Shown piece by piece: positions 26,584-35,800 of a stretch of 64,000 nt of DNA. The DNA is taken from NCBI RefSeq assembly GCF_003054055.1, contig NZ_QBKI01000001.1, positions 248,001 to 312,000 on the forward strand, in the 5' to 3' direction. A model generated the notes under the pieces. The model was given only the letters and a program-made list of their open reading frames with translations, was not told the origin of the DNA and did no database searches. Both the position numbers and the translations under genes were made by a program. The DNA comes from Pontibacter mucosus (GTDB lineage Bacteria; Bacteroidota; Bacteroidia; Cytophagales; Hymenobacteraceae). Every line of letters starts with the position of its first letter. Position 1 is the stretch's first letter.

Positions 26584-27493
26584 TTCTTATTCTCTTGTGT
26601 AGCTTTCCGTTTTTTGGAGTTTCAATATACACATTTTTCTTCTGTGTCTCCTGCTTGTGTAAGTCCCCTGCCCTGTTTCACAGGCCCCTTTTTCCAAGCT
26701 TTCCACACTTTACGACACCTAATAACTTTTATAAAATGATTTTTTAAAAAGAATCATCTTTTGTTTTTAGGGCTGTTTATAAGTGGACAACTCTACTCAA
26801 GTTTGCGTACTGCCCATAACTTGTGTACTGCAGCTTTACTTATCACCAGTTTCCGGGTTACACTGTGAATTTTATTTCTCTAAGCTAGAATACCTTAGTT
26901 GTGTTTTCCACTTTTTGCCCGTTTGTGTGTATTTCTTTATAAACACGAAACAGAAACGTGGAAAAGGTCTGAAAGGGTGGCTGGTTATACACTGGTATCC
27001 ACTTTTTACCCTCTGTGTAAGCCTTTGTTTGGGTGTGTAAGATATGTGCGTGTAAGTTGTCCCTACCCTTACCCACCTTTATCCACACATTTAAACACAT
27101 CTTTGTGGATTAACAAAAAATTTTTCCCATCCGCATTTTTCCTTCGGCTCACGGACACTTTTAGCCGCCTCTACTCATTGATTTATACTTTTTGATACTC
27201 CCTAACTGTTACCGTTTCCTGGGTTGTTATACTTGTGGTGTTGTTTGAATTTATTACGCATGTGTTCCCTAGCGGGCGCATTACACAGTGCTTTATTTTT
27301 TTAGGAAGTATACTTTGTGACTGGGGGGAAGTTGAATCGCCCATTCGTTGTCTGGTTCAAGCCTTACTTAACGAATATGCTTTTTGTGTAGGGCGCAGGA
27401 ATGCATGGGCACAAAAAAAGGAGAGGTGAAAGCCTCTCCTTCGTGGTTTATACTTTGCTGTTTTTATACTTGACGGGCTATACTCCGAGGACC
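26584..27493. other. AT-rich non-coding region with DnaA boxes; candidate replication origin
   Basis: This is the second longest gene-free stretch in the window. It has a perfect DnaA box TTATCCACA at 27079-27087 and a one-mismatch box at 27104-27112 facing it 16 bp away. Further one-mismatch boxes are at 26625-26633 (ATATACACA) and 26985-26993 (TTATACACT). C exceeds G on the + strand (32 to 18 over 26581-26700 by hand). T-rich tracts, six motif copies from 27184 on and a terminator at the right end complete it. The short open frames here look random. Confidence 0.5.
27411..27441 (-). terminator. Terminator of the Ig-like lipoprotein gene
   Basis: AAGGAGAGG pairs with CCTCTCCTT around TGAAAG, followed by a run of U on the leftward transcript. 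Confidence 0.85.
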
Positions 27494-29107
27494 TTAGAAT
27501 TCAATGTCCAGATCTTCCAGTTCCCAGTTGGCCCGCACTTCGATCAGGTTGGGGTATAGGAACACGGGCTCAGGCTCCCGCTCCAACTTAGGATCGGCGT
27601 CATCCCACTTGCCGTTGTTATTTTCATCTACCAGAATGCGGAGGTAATAGGTGCCGGGTGCAATGTTCCTAAACCGATACGTTTTGCCCGGGCCGCGCTC
27701 CTCTACCACTTTATAGTCATTGGTGAGTAGCTGCAAAGTATAGGATTTATACTCCGTTGTGATAGAACCGCTGAAACTTCCCGTCGATCCTTTTCCTTCT
27801 GCTATACTTAGCTGCAGTGGCGGGAACGAGATCGGATCGCCTTGTAGCGGAAGTATGGCAGTGCTATCGAGCAGCAGGGTCAGCTGCCTGATGTTGTTGC
27901 TGAGGCTGGGCAGCGTAAAGCTTAGTTCGGTGTTGGTGCGGTCGAGTCTTACTTCCTCCGGGTACTGTAGTTCTTCTACCACAATACTGTCGGCCATCAG
28001 TGTGACTGGGGTTTTACCTGCAATGCGTACGGGCGCCTGAAGTTCTACGGTTACCTCCTGTCCTGCCCGGTATCCTTCGTTCTTTCCGGTGTTCATAACC
28101 TTAAGCGCTGCCCCTCTCACACGTGTGGATGGTTTTCCCTCAAACGCTATTTGCAGTGAGTCTGACGTGATATTTCCCGCAGAATCCACAGCTGCAAGTA
28201 TAGCCCTTCCACCGCTGAAAGCATCTGTTTTAAACAGCTCTATCGTTTTCCCATCCGGCAGTGCTTTGGAGAGAAGCGTGTCTTTCTTATCCGCGGACAC
28301 CGCCGTGAATTGCTGAATCCCCTCGTTGTACCCTGCCACAAATCGATCGGTAAACCTGCCCCTGTTCATCAGGATAGGCTTCTTGGTATCGATTCTTACT
28401 GTCTGCAGCAGCACGCTGTCTGTGGTGGAGGTAATGGTGATGGGTTTGGCCAGGTAGGCGATGCGCTCTTCCTCGGAGTCGTAGAAGCTGTTGTTGTTCT
28501 TATCGAGGAGGGCGTAGATGCGGTAGCTGCCTTCCTTGACATTGCGCAGGCTAAAGTTGCCCTGGTCGTCGGCATTGGTCAGGTAATAGGGGCGGTTTTT
28601 TCTTACGCTCATGGTATCCCCGGCCTGGTATAATAGCACCATGGCTCCCTTCTCCGGGGTCTGCTTCATCAGGTTGACAACATTGCCTGCTACGCGTGCC
28701 GAGTCTATATAAGATCCAGTACTGAAGGAGAGGATAAGGTCCTGCGCTTTGTTCTTTTCCGTAATATCGGTTACTCCTTCTCTAAAGTTGAACGTGAAGG
28801 TGGTGCTATCCTGCAAGGGCTTTTCGAACTCCAGTACAAGCTGGGTTTTGTTTATCACTACCTTGTAGGGATTGTTGATATTTGGTGTAATCAGAAGTTC
28901 GCGGTTTAACGTATTTTGCTGAACCTCTTCATCAAACTCCAACGTGACGGTGCGGGTATCCACATTTAGTTGCTGGTCTGTTGGGTTACTTCTCAACAGC
29001 TTTGGTGGTTCCTCATCCCGTGGTCCGCCCTGCGGGGCGCTTTGAGTGGCGCAGGCTACCACCCCGGTTGTAATGCCTGCCGCTATCAGTGCTCTAAGTA
29101 GCTTCAT
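27494..29107 (-). CDS. Ig-like domain surface lipoprotein
   Basis: From the ATG at 29107 (MKLLRALIAAG) the protein is 537 residues with a lipobox VVAC about 19 residues in; the frame extends to 29167 but the added residues spoil the signal peptide. An N-terminal SbsA-type Ig-like domain follows (PPKLLRSNPTDQQLNVDTR, key NPTDQQLNV; then VTLEFDEEV). Next are carboxypeptidase-regulatory-like repeats with NVKEGSYRIYALLDKNNN and a C-terminal APGTYYLRILVDENNNGKWD. Such lipoproteins are common on Bacteroidota outer membranes; function is unknown. It is followed in map order by a methyltransferase gene on the same strand with a 75-bp gap. Confidence 0.85.
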   Translation of the reverse strand: MKLLRALIAAGITTGVVACATQSAPQGGPRDEEPPKLLRSNPTDQQLNVDTRTVTLEFDEEVQQNTLNRELLITPNINNPYKVVINKTQLVLEFEKPLQDSTTFTFNFREGVTDITEKNKAQDLILSFSTGSYIDSARVAGNVVNLMKQTPEKGAMVLLYQAGDTMSVRKNRPYYLTNADDQGNFSLRNVKEGSYRIYALLDKNNNSFYDSEEERIAYLAKPITITSTTDSVLLQTVRIDTKKPILMNRGRFTDRFVAGYNEGIQQFTAVSADKKDTLLSKALPDGKTIELFKTDAFSGGRAILAAVDSAGNITSDSLQIAFEGKPSTRVRGAALKVMNTGKNEGYRAGQEVTVELQAPVRIAGKTPVTLMADSIVVEELQYPEEVRLDRTNTELSFTLPSLSNNIRQLTLLLDSTAILPLQGDPISFPPLQLSIAEGKGSTGSFSGSITTEYKSYTLQLLTNDYKVVEERGPGKTYRFRNIAPGTYYLRILVDENNNGKWDDADPKLEREPEPVFLYPNLIEVRANWELEDLDIEF

Positions 29108-29182
29108 TGGCTGTGTTGTCTTTAAATCAAAATAGGCAAACTTCCGCTTGCCTATCTTATCTTTCACGCAAATTTGGCGCTA

Positions 29183-30070
29183 TTATTTTCTTTTTGCTAC
29201 AAAAATCAAACTCGAGTAATCGTTGCCGTTCTTCTCGGCGTAGCTGTTGGATCGGTAGCCGTTCATTACACTACTGAGCATGCTTGTTTTGCCCTGCTTG
29301 TGCTTCTCGCTTAGCATACTGACGTAGTAGGCATCAAACTTCATGGGCAGCACCTCCTCCAACTGCATTTTATGTTTTTTCAGAAAGCGCTTCATCGTTG
29401 GCTGCGTGAAATGGTACAGGTGGCGTGGCACGTCGTAGGCAGCCCAGTTTTCCTTGTACTCCTGTGCGTCGTGCGAGTCAGCGTTGGGCACGGCTATCAC
29501 CATGGTACCATCCTCCTGCAGGTGGTCCAGCAATTGCTCCATCGTTTCGTTTAAGGTATGGATATGCTCCAGCACATGCCAAAGCGTTATTACCTCGAAC
29601 TTTTCGCCTTCTATATCTTCCAGGTTGGCAGCTACTATCTCCCCTGTTTCTTCGGCTGCTTTCTGGCGTGCTTTGGCGTTTGGCTCAATGCCTCTTATCT
29701 CCCAGCCATCTTTTTTACAGGCCGCCAGGAATACGCCGGTGCCGCATCCATAGTCCAGGATACTTCCTTTCACGGGTGCATACCTGTTGATAAGTTCTAC
29801 TTTCTGCTTGGTGGTAATGGACCGCACTACATGGTAGGCCCTGTTGATAATTCCACTTTTCGTATCTGAATGCGAGACGTATTCATCTGATTCATAGTAC
29901 TGGCCAATGCTCGCGGCATCTGGTCTTGGATTGGTGAATTTGAACGAGCAGTTCTCGCATTCCACAATCACAAAACTCTCTTTTGACACGGAGTTGTCTT
30001 TAACGACTAAAAAGTTCTTAAAGGCTTCTTTGCCACAGATGGGGCATTGTTCCAGTCTTTCGTAGCTCAT
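29183..30070 (-). CDS. Class I SAM methyltransferase with N-terminal zinc ribbon
   Basis: The 295-residue protein starts with two CxxC pairs (CPICG and CENC) forming a probable zinc ribbon. The methyltransferase core follows: motif I ILDYGCGTGVFL, an acidic loop after IRGIEPN and the post-motif LWHVLEHI. This is the methyltransf_23 type often seen acting on lipids, sugars or small molecules; its acceptor is not predictable. The gene starts directly after the mnmG stop (30070 against 30071), so the two are almost certainly co-transcribed. Confidence 0.88.
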   Translation of the reverse strand: MSYERLEQCPICGKEAFKNFLVVKDNSVSKESFVIVECENCSFKFTNPRPDAASIGQYYESDEYVSHSDTKSGIINRAYHVVRSITTKQKVELINRYAPVKGSILDYGCGTGVFLAACKKDGWEIRGIEPNAKARQKAAEETGEIVAANLEDIEGEKFEVITLWHVLEHIHTLNETMEQLLDHLQEDGTMVIAVPNADSHDAQEYKENWAAYDVPRHLYHFTQPTMKRFLKKHKMQLEEVLPMKFDAYYVSMLSEKHKQGKTSMLSSVMNGYRSNSYAEKNGNDYSSLIFVAKRK

Positions 30071-31933
30071 TTATTTTCCGAGGTATACCATTAACACCGA
30101 TATGTCTGCCGGTGACACACCACTGATTCTGGAGGCCTGGCCTATTGTTTCAGGCTGTACCTTCAGCAGCTTTTCCTTTGCCTCTTTCGACAAGGCAGGT
30201 ATGTCGCGGTAATTGATTTTACCTTTGATATTGTAGTTCTCAAGCTCGCTTACCTTAGCGGCCATCGCATGCTCCTTCTCAATATAGGTTTCATACTTTA
30301 CCTGAATGCCTGCCTGCTCCACGCTTTCTTTCCCGTACTTGCTCAAGAATTCCGCTACTGCCGGCACTGCTTTGGCGATATGTTCTATCTCTACATTCGG
30401 CCGCTTGATGAGCTGCCCTGCACGCTGCTTTTCTGCTATCGGAGCAGACCCTAATTCCTCTAAAAGTCTGTTGATATCTCCTGGCTCAACTGGCTTGCTG
30501 TTCAAGTAGGAGATGATTTCTGCTGTTTCCGCTATCTTCTTATCCACAGCTTTCAGGCGATTTTCATCGGCCAGCCCCAGCTCATAACCCATCCTGGTCA
30601 GGCGGATATCGGCGTTGTCCTGACGCAGTAGAATGCGGTGTTCTGCACGCGAGGTGAACATGCGGTAAGGTTCGTCGGTCCCTTTGTTTACCAGGTCATC
30701 AATCAATACGCCGATGTACGCTTCCGAACGTTTCAAGATAAACGGTTCTTTGTCGTTTATCTTGTTGTGCGCATTTATGGCTGCCATCAATCCCTGGCAG
30801 GCGGCTTCTTCGTATCCGGTAGTTCCGTTTATCTGGCCGGCAAAGTATAAGTTCTGTACCTGCTTTGTCTCCAGCGTCAGGTTAAGCTGCGTCGGCGGGA
30901 AGAAGTCATACTCTATCGCATAACCCGGGCGAAACATCTTGGCATTCTCAAATCCTTCGATTTTGCGCAGTGCCTCGTACTGTACGTTTTCTGGCAAAGA
31001 GCTGGAGAATCCGTTCACGTATACTTCCACGGTATTCCATCCTTCCGGTTCTACGAAAATCTGGTGGCGATCGCGCTCCGAGAAGCGGTTAATTTTATCT
31101 TCTATACTTGGGCAGTAGCGTGGCCCTAATCCCTGGATACGTCCCTGGAACATCGGCGATTTTTCAAAGCCTGTTTTCAGGATCTCATGTACCTCCGGGT
31201 TGGTATAGGTGATGTAGCAGCTGCGCTGTTGTTTCAGTGGCTCGGTGTCGGTGTAGGAGAATTTGCTTGGGTTCTCGTCACCAAACTGCTCCTCCATGCG
31301 GCTGTAGTCCAGCGAGCGTCCATCCACCCGTGGAGGGGTTCCTGTCTTCATGCGGCCTGCCTCAAAGCCCAGTTCTTTCAGCTGCTCGGTTATGCCTTTT
31401 GCTGATTTTTCTGCGGCGCGGCCACCACCCAATTGCTTCTCTCCGATGTGGATAATGCCATTCAAAAACGTGCCGTTCGTTAAGATAACGGCCTTTCCGC
31501 GGATAGTTATCCCCAGGCTGGTGCGAACGCCCACAGCCCTGCCCTGCTCTACTTCGATGCCCGTTACCATCTCCTGCCAGAAGTCCACGTTCTCCGTTTG
31601 CTCCAAGCTCAGGCGCCAGGCTTCGGCAAACCGCATGCGGTCGCTTTGCGCGCGCGGGCTCCACATGGCTGGCCCTTTCGATTTGTTGAGCATGCGGAAC
31701 TGTATCATGGTTTGGTCTGTGATGATACCGCTCATGCCACCTAAGGCGTCCACCTCACGAACAATCTGGCCTTTTGCCACGCCACCCATCGCCGGGTTAC
31801 ACGACATCTGCGCGATGGTATTCATGTTCATGGTGGCCAGCAAAACCTTCGAGCCCATCTTTGCCGCCGCCGCCGCGGCTTCACAGCCTGCGTGCCCAGC
31901 ACCAACAACTATAATATCGTATTCTGGAAACAT
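30071..31933 (-). CDS. mnmG: tRNA U34 5-carboxymethylaminomethyl modification enzyme
   Basis: The start at 31933 (MFPEYDIIVVGAGHAG) gives 620 residues, the usual MnmG/GidA length; the open frame to 32080 only exists because it reads through the parS palindrome and spacer. The FAD Rossmann motif GAGHAG is at residues 11-16, followed by NPAMGGVAKG, the GidA signature region GTPPRVDGRSLD and the C-terminal helical domain ending ADISVLMVYLGK. With MnmE it modifies the wobble uridine of several tRNAs. mnmG is often origin-proximal in bacteria, which agrees with the parS site 18 bp upstream of its start. Confidence 0.96.
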   Translation of the reverse strand: MFPEYDIIVVGAGHAGCEAAAAAAKMGSKVLLATMNMNTIAQMSCNPAMGGVAKGQIVREVDALGGMSGIITDQTMIQFRMLNKSKGPAMWSPRAQSDRMRFAEAWRLSLEQTENVDFWQEMVTGIEVEQGRAVGVRTSLGITIRGKAVILTNGTFLNGIIHIGEKQLGGGRAAEKSAKGITEQLKELGFEAGRMKTGTPPRVDGRSLDYSRMEEQFGDENPSKFSYTDTEPLKQQRSCYITYTNPEVHEILKTGFEKSPMFQGRIQGLGPRYCPSIEDKINRFSERDRHQIFVEPEGWNTVEVYVNGFSSSLPENVQYEALRKIEGFENAKMFRPGYAIEYDFFPPTQLNLTLETKQVQNLYFAGQINGTTGYEEAACQGLMAAINAHNKINDKEPFILKRSEAYIGVLIDDLVNKGTDEPYRMFTSRAEHRILLRQDNADIRLTRMGYELGLADENRLKAVDKKIAETAEIISYLNSKPVEPGDINRLLEELGSAPIAEKQRAGQLIKRPNVEIEHIAKAVPAVAEFLSKYGKESVEQAGIQVKYETYIEKEHAMAAKVSELENYNIKGKINYRDIPALSKEAKEKLLKVQPETIGQASRISGVSPADISVLMVYLGK

Positions 31934-31949
31934 GTATTCTGAATTTTGA

Positions 31950-31969
31950 GATGTTTCACGTGAAACATC
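31950..31969. other. parS centromere site (ParB-binding palindrome)
   Basis: The 16-mer TGTTTCACGTGAAACA at 31952-31967 is an exact match to the widely conserved chromosomal parS consensus, and the perfect palindrome extends to 20 bp at 31950-31969. ParB/Spo0J loads here and spreads to organise and segregate the origin region. It lies in the short spacer between ybeY and mnmG. I found no second copy in the window. Confidence 0.92.
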
Positions 31970-31997
31970 AGCAGCGGATAGGTAATTCCTTTTAAGA

Positions 31998-32426
31998 CTA
32001 AAATTTGCGCAAAGATAAGGAAGAATCTTCTTCTTTACGCATAAGGGCCTCCTGCTCTTGGGTCTTATCTCTGAAGCCAAGCAGGTGAAGCACGCCGTGA
32101 ATCAAAACACGGTGCAGTTCATCCTCAAACGGAAGGCCTAAGTCTTTGGCATTATCGCGGACACGGTCTATGCTAATAAAGACATCACCTTCAATAATGC
32201 CTTCCTCGTCGGCATTGTTGAAGGTGATAACATCAGTGAGTGTGTCGTGGTCGAGGTACTCAACGTTAATCTCGTGCAGGTAATCGTCGGAGCAGAAAAT
32301 ATAGGTAAGGCCGCCCAACTCCTGGCCATGGTGCAGTATGACGTCTGAAATCCACTCCGATACCTGAGCCGGGTTGCTCAGTTCAAAATCAATGTCCTCG
32401 CTAAAGAACTCAATTGGGTGATCCAT
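31998..32426 (-). CDS. ybeY: Endoribonuclease YbeY, rRNA maturation factor
   Basis: The 142-residue protein has the UPF0054 signature: DVITFNNADEEGIIEGDVFIS (key EGDVFIS) and the zinc motif HGVLHLLGFRD (His110, His114; the third ligand position is Asp120-like rather than the His of E. coli). YbeY processes 16S rRNA 3' ends and takes part in ribosome quality control. Its ATG at 32426 overlaps the end of the anti-sigma-like gene (stop at 32410) by 17 bp. A TATCTTTG promoter-like box for mnmG lies in its last codons. Confidence 0.92.
   Translation of the reverse strand: MDHPIEFFSEDIDFELSNPAQVSEWISDVILHHGQELGGLTYIFCSDDYLHEINVEYLDHDTLTDVITFNNADEEGIIEGDVFISIDRVRDNAKDLGLPFEDELHRVLIHGVLHLLGFRDKTQEQEALMRKEEDSSLSLRKF
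32009..32016 (-). promoter_or_regulatory. Candidate -7 box for mnmG
   Basis: TATCTTTG on the leftward strand, inside the 3' end of ybeY. A start site here would place parS within the mnmG leader. Confidence 0.35.
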
Positions 32427-32835
32427 TCTCCAGGTTAGGGATGTTAAAAATCAACTGTACTCTTTTACCCTCATCGAGGAAGTTAACCTCATCGCAAAGG
32501 TTACGCATCAGAAAGATGCCCCTGCCGCCGGGGTTCTCCAGGTTTTCAGGCGCGGTAGGGTCTGGCAGGTTTTCGTAGTCGAAGCCAGGGCCCTCATCGG
32601 CCACCTCAAAGAGCAGCTTGTTTTCCTCTACCTGAAGTGTCAGGTAGACGTTCTTGTCCTTGTCAAATTTGTTGCCGTGGCGAATGGCGTTGTTTACAGA
32701 TTCCGTAACAGCAACCATGATGTTGCCATAGATGTCGTCTTCAAACTCAAATTCGTCTTTAGAGTTATCAATGAAGCTCTCAATAACTCTAATGTTTTCA
32801 ATTAGGGAAGGAATCTGAATTTTAACCTGATTCAT
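32410..32835 (-). CDS. RsbW-like ATP-binding protein (HATPase_c_2)
   Basis: The 141-residue protein is a stand-alone GHKL ATPase domain. The N box is VAVTESVNNAIRHGN, the G1 box is VADEGPGFD and a glycine loop GGRGIFLMRNLCDEV follows. These match anti-sigma factor/serine kinases such as RsbW and SpoIIAB, which act on anti-sigma-factor antagonists. No antagonist or sigma gene is adjacent, so its partner is unknown. It overlaps ybeY and follows the DUF4175 gene at 30 bp, forming one leftward unit. Confidence 0.87.
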   Translation of the reverse strand: MNQVKIQIPSLIENIRVIESFIDNSKDEFEFEDDIYGNIMVAVTESVNNAIRHGNKFDKDKNVYLTLQVEENKLLFEVADEGPGFDYENLPDPTAPENLENPGGRGIFLMRNLCDEVNFLDEGKRVQLIFNIPNLENGSPN

Positions 32836-32865
32836 ATTAATCGCTAAGTGTAAATAAGTGCTTTA

Positions 32866-35800
32866 TTACTTGCTTATGTTGTTGAAGTACTCGTTTACCT
32901 TCTGCTTATAGTATGGTGTAAGCGCAGGAGGTATGGTTTTGAGCAGTTCGGTTTGCTTCTCTTTTGCTTTTATATACTTTTCAAACGAAGGGGGGACTTT
33001 GCGTGCAATATCCTGTGCGGTCTTTGCCTCCCGTTTATTGTCCAATTCCCGTTCCCTTGCGGATTTCTCTGCTTCCAGTAAACGTGTCAGGATTTCGCGC
33101 TGCCGCTGAATGGTCTGCTCGGTCAAACGTTTATTAACGAGATCAGTTTCGGATTGTTCCATCATCTTGCTAATATTTCCGAGATTGCCATTCTGCCCTT
33201 TTTCGCCCGGTTTGGCACCCTGCTTCTCCAATTCTTTCAAGGCATTACGAAGAGCCTCCTGCTCCGCAGCCAATTTAGCTAATTCTTCAGAAAGAGCCTT
33301 GCCCGACTTGCCTCCTTTTTTCAAATCGTCTATTTTTTTGTTCAATTGCTGCTGCAATTCTCCCAAATTTCCGGGCATGGGCTTGTTGCCCTTCTGTTTG
33401 CCGGCCATACCGCCCTGCATTTGCTGCATCGCCTGCTGCATTTGCTTCAGGGCATCGTTGAGCATCAGGGCCAGGTTGTTCATGCTGGTCATAGCAAGCT
33501 GCTGCTGTGCGGTGGCCCTGCCCACGTTGCGGTCGCGGAGCTGCTGCATGCTGTTATCCATGCTTTGGTTCATGGCAGCCACCTCGCGCGTCACAAACGA
33601 CTCTATCTGAAATACCTTTTTTGCCAGGGCGAACAGGCTGTCTTCTATCACCTGGGCATTGTCGCGCAGGCTGAGCTGGCGCTGGGATAGCTCCACAAAC
33701 CGCGGGTCGCTCTGGTGCACGCTGCGGAACTGCTTCATCAGGTCCTCCTGGTCAAAGGAGAGCGTGATGAGGTTCTCCAGGATGTCGCGCAGGTTGTCCA
33801 GGTTCTGCTGCATACCTGCCATGCCCATGCTGCTCTTCATTTCCTCCATCTGCTTGGCCATCTGCTGCATCTTCTGCCCTGCCTTTTGCTGCGACTCACT
33901 GGCTTTCTTATTTTGGTTCTTCTGCAGCTGCTCCTGGCTCTGCTGCATGTCCTGCTCTATACTTTGCTGGTCCTGCTGTTGTTGCTCCTCATTCAGCTGG
34001 TTGGGGTTGCTCAGCTTTTCGTTCAGGTCATTCAGTTCATCCAACTGCTGCTTCACATCCTCAAACTCCTGCTGCAGCTGCTTTTGCTGCTCCTGCAGCT
34101 GTTCATTGCTCTCCTGTTTCTGCTCCGTTTTCTGGGCCAGTTCCTGCTCCTTCTCCCCCATCTCCTGCAGCTTGCTGGCCACGTTCTCCAGCTTTTGCTC
34201 AAACTGCAGCTGCTTAAACAGCTCCAGCGCCCGCTCCAGCTCGCGCTCCAGGTTCTTCTCCCGGTTATCGAGTTTGCTCAGTAGTTGGCGCAGCTCGGCA
34301 TCGTTTGGCTGCTGCTCCTGCAGGAGTTTCTCCAGTTCTTCGTAAAGCTTCTTCGTTTCCGGGTCGAGAAGGTCGTTCATGAGCTTCTGCAGCTCCTGCG
34401 CTTTTTCGGCCAGCTGCTGGCTCGGTTCGTTGAGCATGTTCTGCTTCTTGTTCAGCTCCTCAAAAAGCTCCTTCATCGAGTTGATGTCCTGCTCCAACTG
34501 GCGCTTCTTGGCAGCCAGATCCTCGAGCTGCTTGCGGTCCTGCCAGTTCATGTCGCGGCGGGTTTTCATTTTCTCCTCAGATCGCGATATTTCCTGCTCC
34601 AGCTGGGTGGCGCGTTCCAAAGTCTTGCTCATCTGACTGGCCACCGACTGCGAGTTGCTGTCCAGCTCTTTCTGCAGCTCGCGCTTATCCGGCACCTTGA
34701 ACTCAAAGCTGCGGGTGCGGGCGCTCTTGGGGCCGCGAATGCCGTCGTTGTCCCACACCTGCACAAAGTACTCCAGCCTGTCGCCGGGCTGCAGGTTCAG
34801 GGCAGCGGTGTTCCATTGGTAGTAATACGTTTGGCTGAGCTGCTGCTTGCTCAGGGGCAGGTTTATACTTTTATACTTTGCCTGCGGATTTTGGTCGTTG
34901 CTGATGCGGTAGAGGAGCGATAGCCGGGTTAGGCCGTAGTCATCCGATACATCACCGCCAAGCACCATGTACGAGAACAGAGCCGTGTCCTGAAACTGCT
35001 CCAGGCTGATCTGCGGGTTGCGGTCCGGGATGGCGGTGATTTGGTAGCTGATCTGCTCTTTGTTGGCGCTATGCTCGTTGCGCAGGCTTATACTATAGTT
35101 CTGGCTCTGCTTGATGTCTTTGCTGGCGGTAAAGCTGTTGCCGTCCTTCTGCGCGGTTATACTTTCGGTTGGCTCCTCGAAGGCCAGTTTTATACTATCT
35201 GTTTCGGAGGTAGCGAAGTTCCAGGTAATGGTGCTGCCCTCGGGCACGGAGGCGTTACCAGTGTTCTGCACCTCTTCCGGCTTACGGTTAAGGTATTTGG
35301 GGAACTGCACCAGCATCCGGAAATCCTTCAGGTTGGGGCGGGAGAGCAGGTTTAACGTATAGCTGTCGGAGAAGAAGCCTGAGCCTTCGAGCTGGAAATT
35401 CACGGGGCGCTGCAGCTGCTTGAACGTATAGGTATAGCCTCCGCCCCTGGCGTTTGGCGTCAGTCGCTGCCGCCGGCCGTTATAGTTAATGTATACTTCG
35501 CTGGGCACTGACTTTCCCTCCACCGCCACATCCAGCGTAAAGTCCTCGCCCCGGTAGGTTTGCAGCGCCTGGTTCTGCACCACAAAATCAAAAGGGGCCT
35601 GGGGCGTGTAGTGTGTTTTATAGTTGATGATGCGCTCGGTGCCCTGCACAAAAATGGTAGGGTACACCAGCAGAATGAGCAGCGCAACAAGGGTGGGCAG
35701 GGCAATGTACTTGAGCAGCGGCTTGTTCTCGCGGTACGATACGGCCTCCTTGAACTTGAAGGAGAGCAGTTGCTGGCTCCGCTGGGCTATACTGGCACGG

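Noticed and set aside
26783-27195. Overlapping open frames in the AT-rich region (85, 71 and 98 codons)
   Set aside because: Low-complexity hydrophobic or aromatic runs, mutual overlap on both strands, and no start signals; typical of AT-rich non-coding DNA.
27341-27370. tRNA-like T-loop phrase GGTTCAAGCC
   Set aside because: No matching acceptor, D or anticodon stems can be drawn around it.
31933-32080. N-terminal extension of MnmG by 49 residues
   Set aside because: The extension is encoded by the parS palindrome and the ybeY 3' end; family members start at the FAD motif as at 31933.
33715-34923. Long open frames opposite the DUF4175 coiled coil (Leu/Ser/Cys-rich)
   Set aside because: They are antisense shadows of the CAG/CTG-rich Gln-coding tract and have no independent features.
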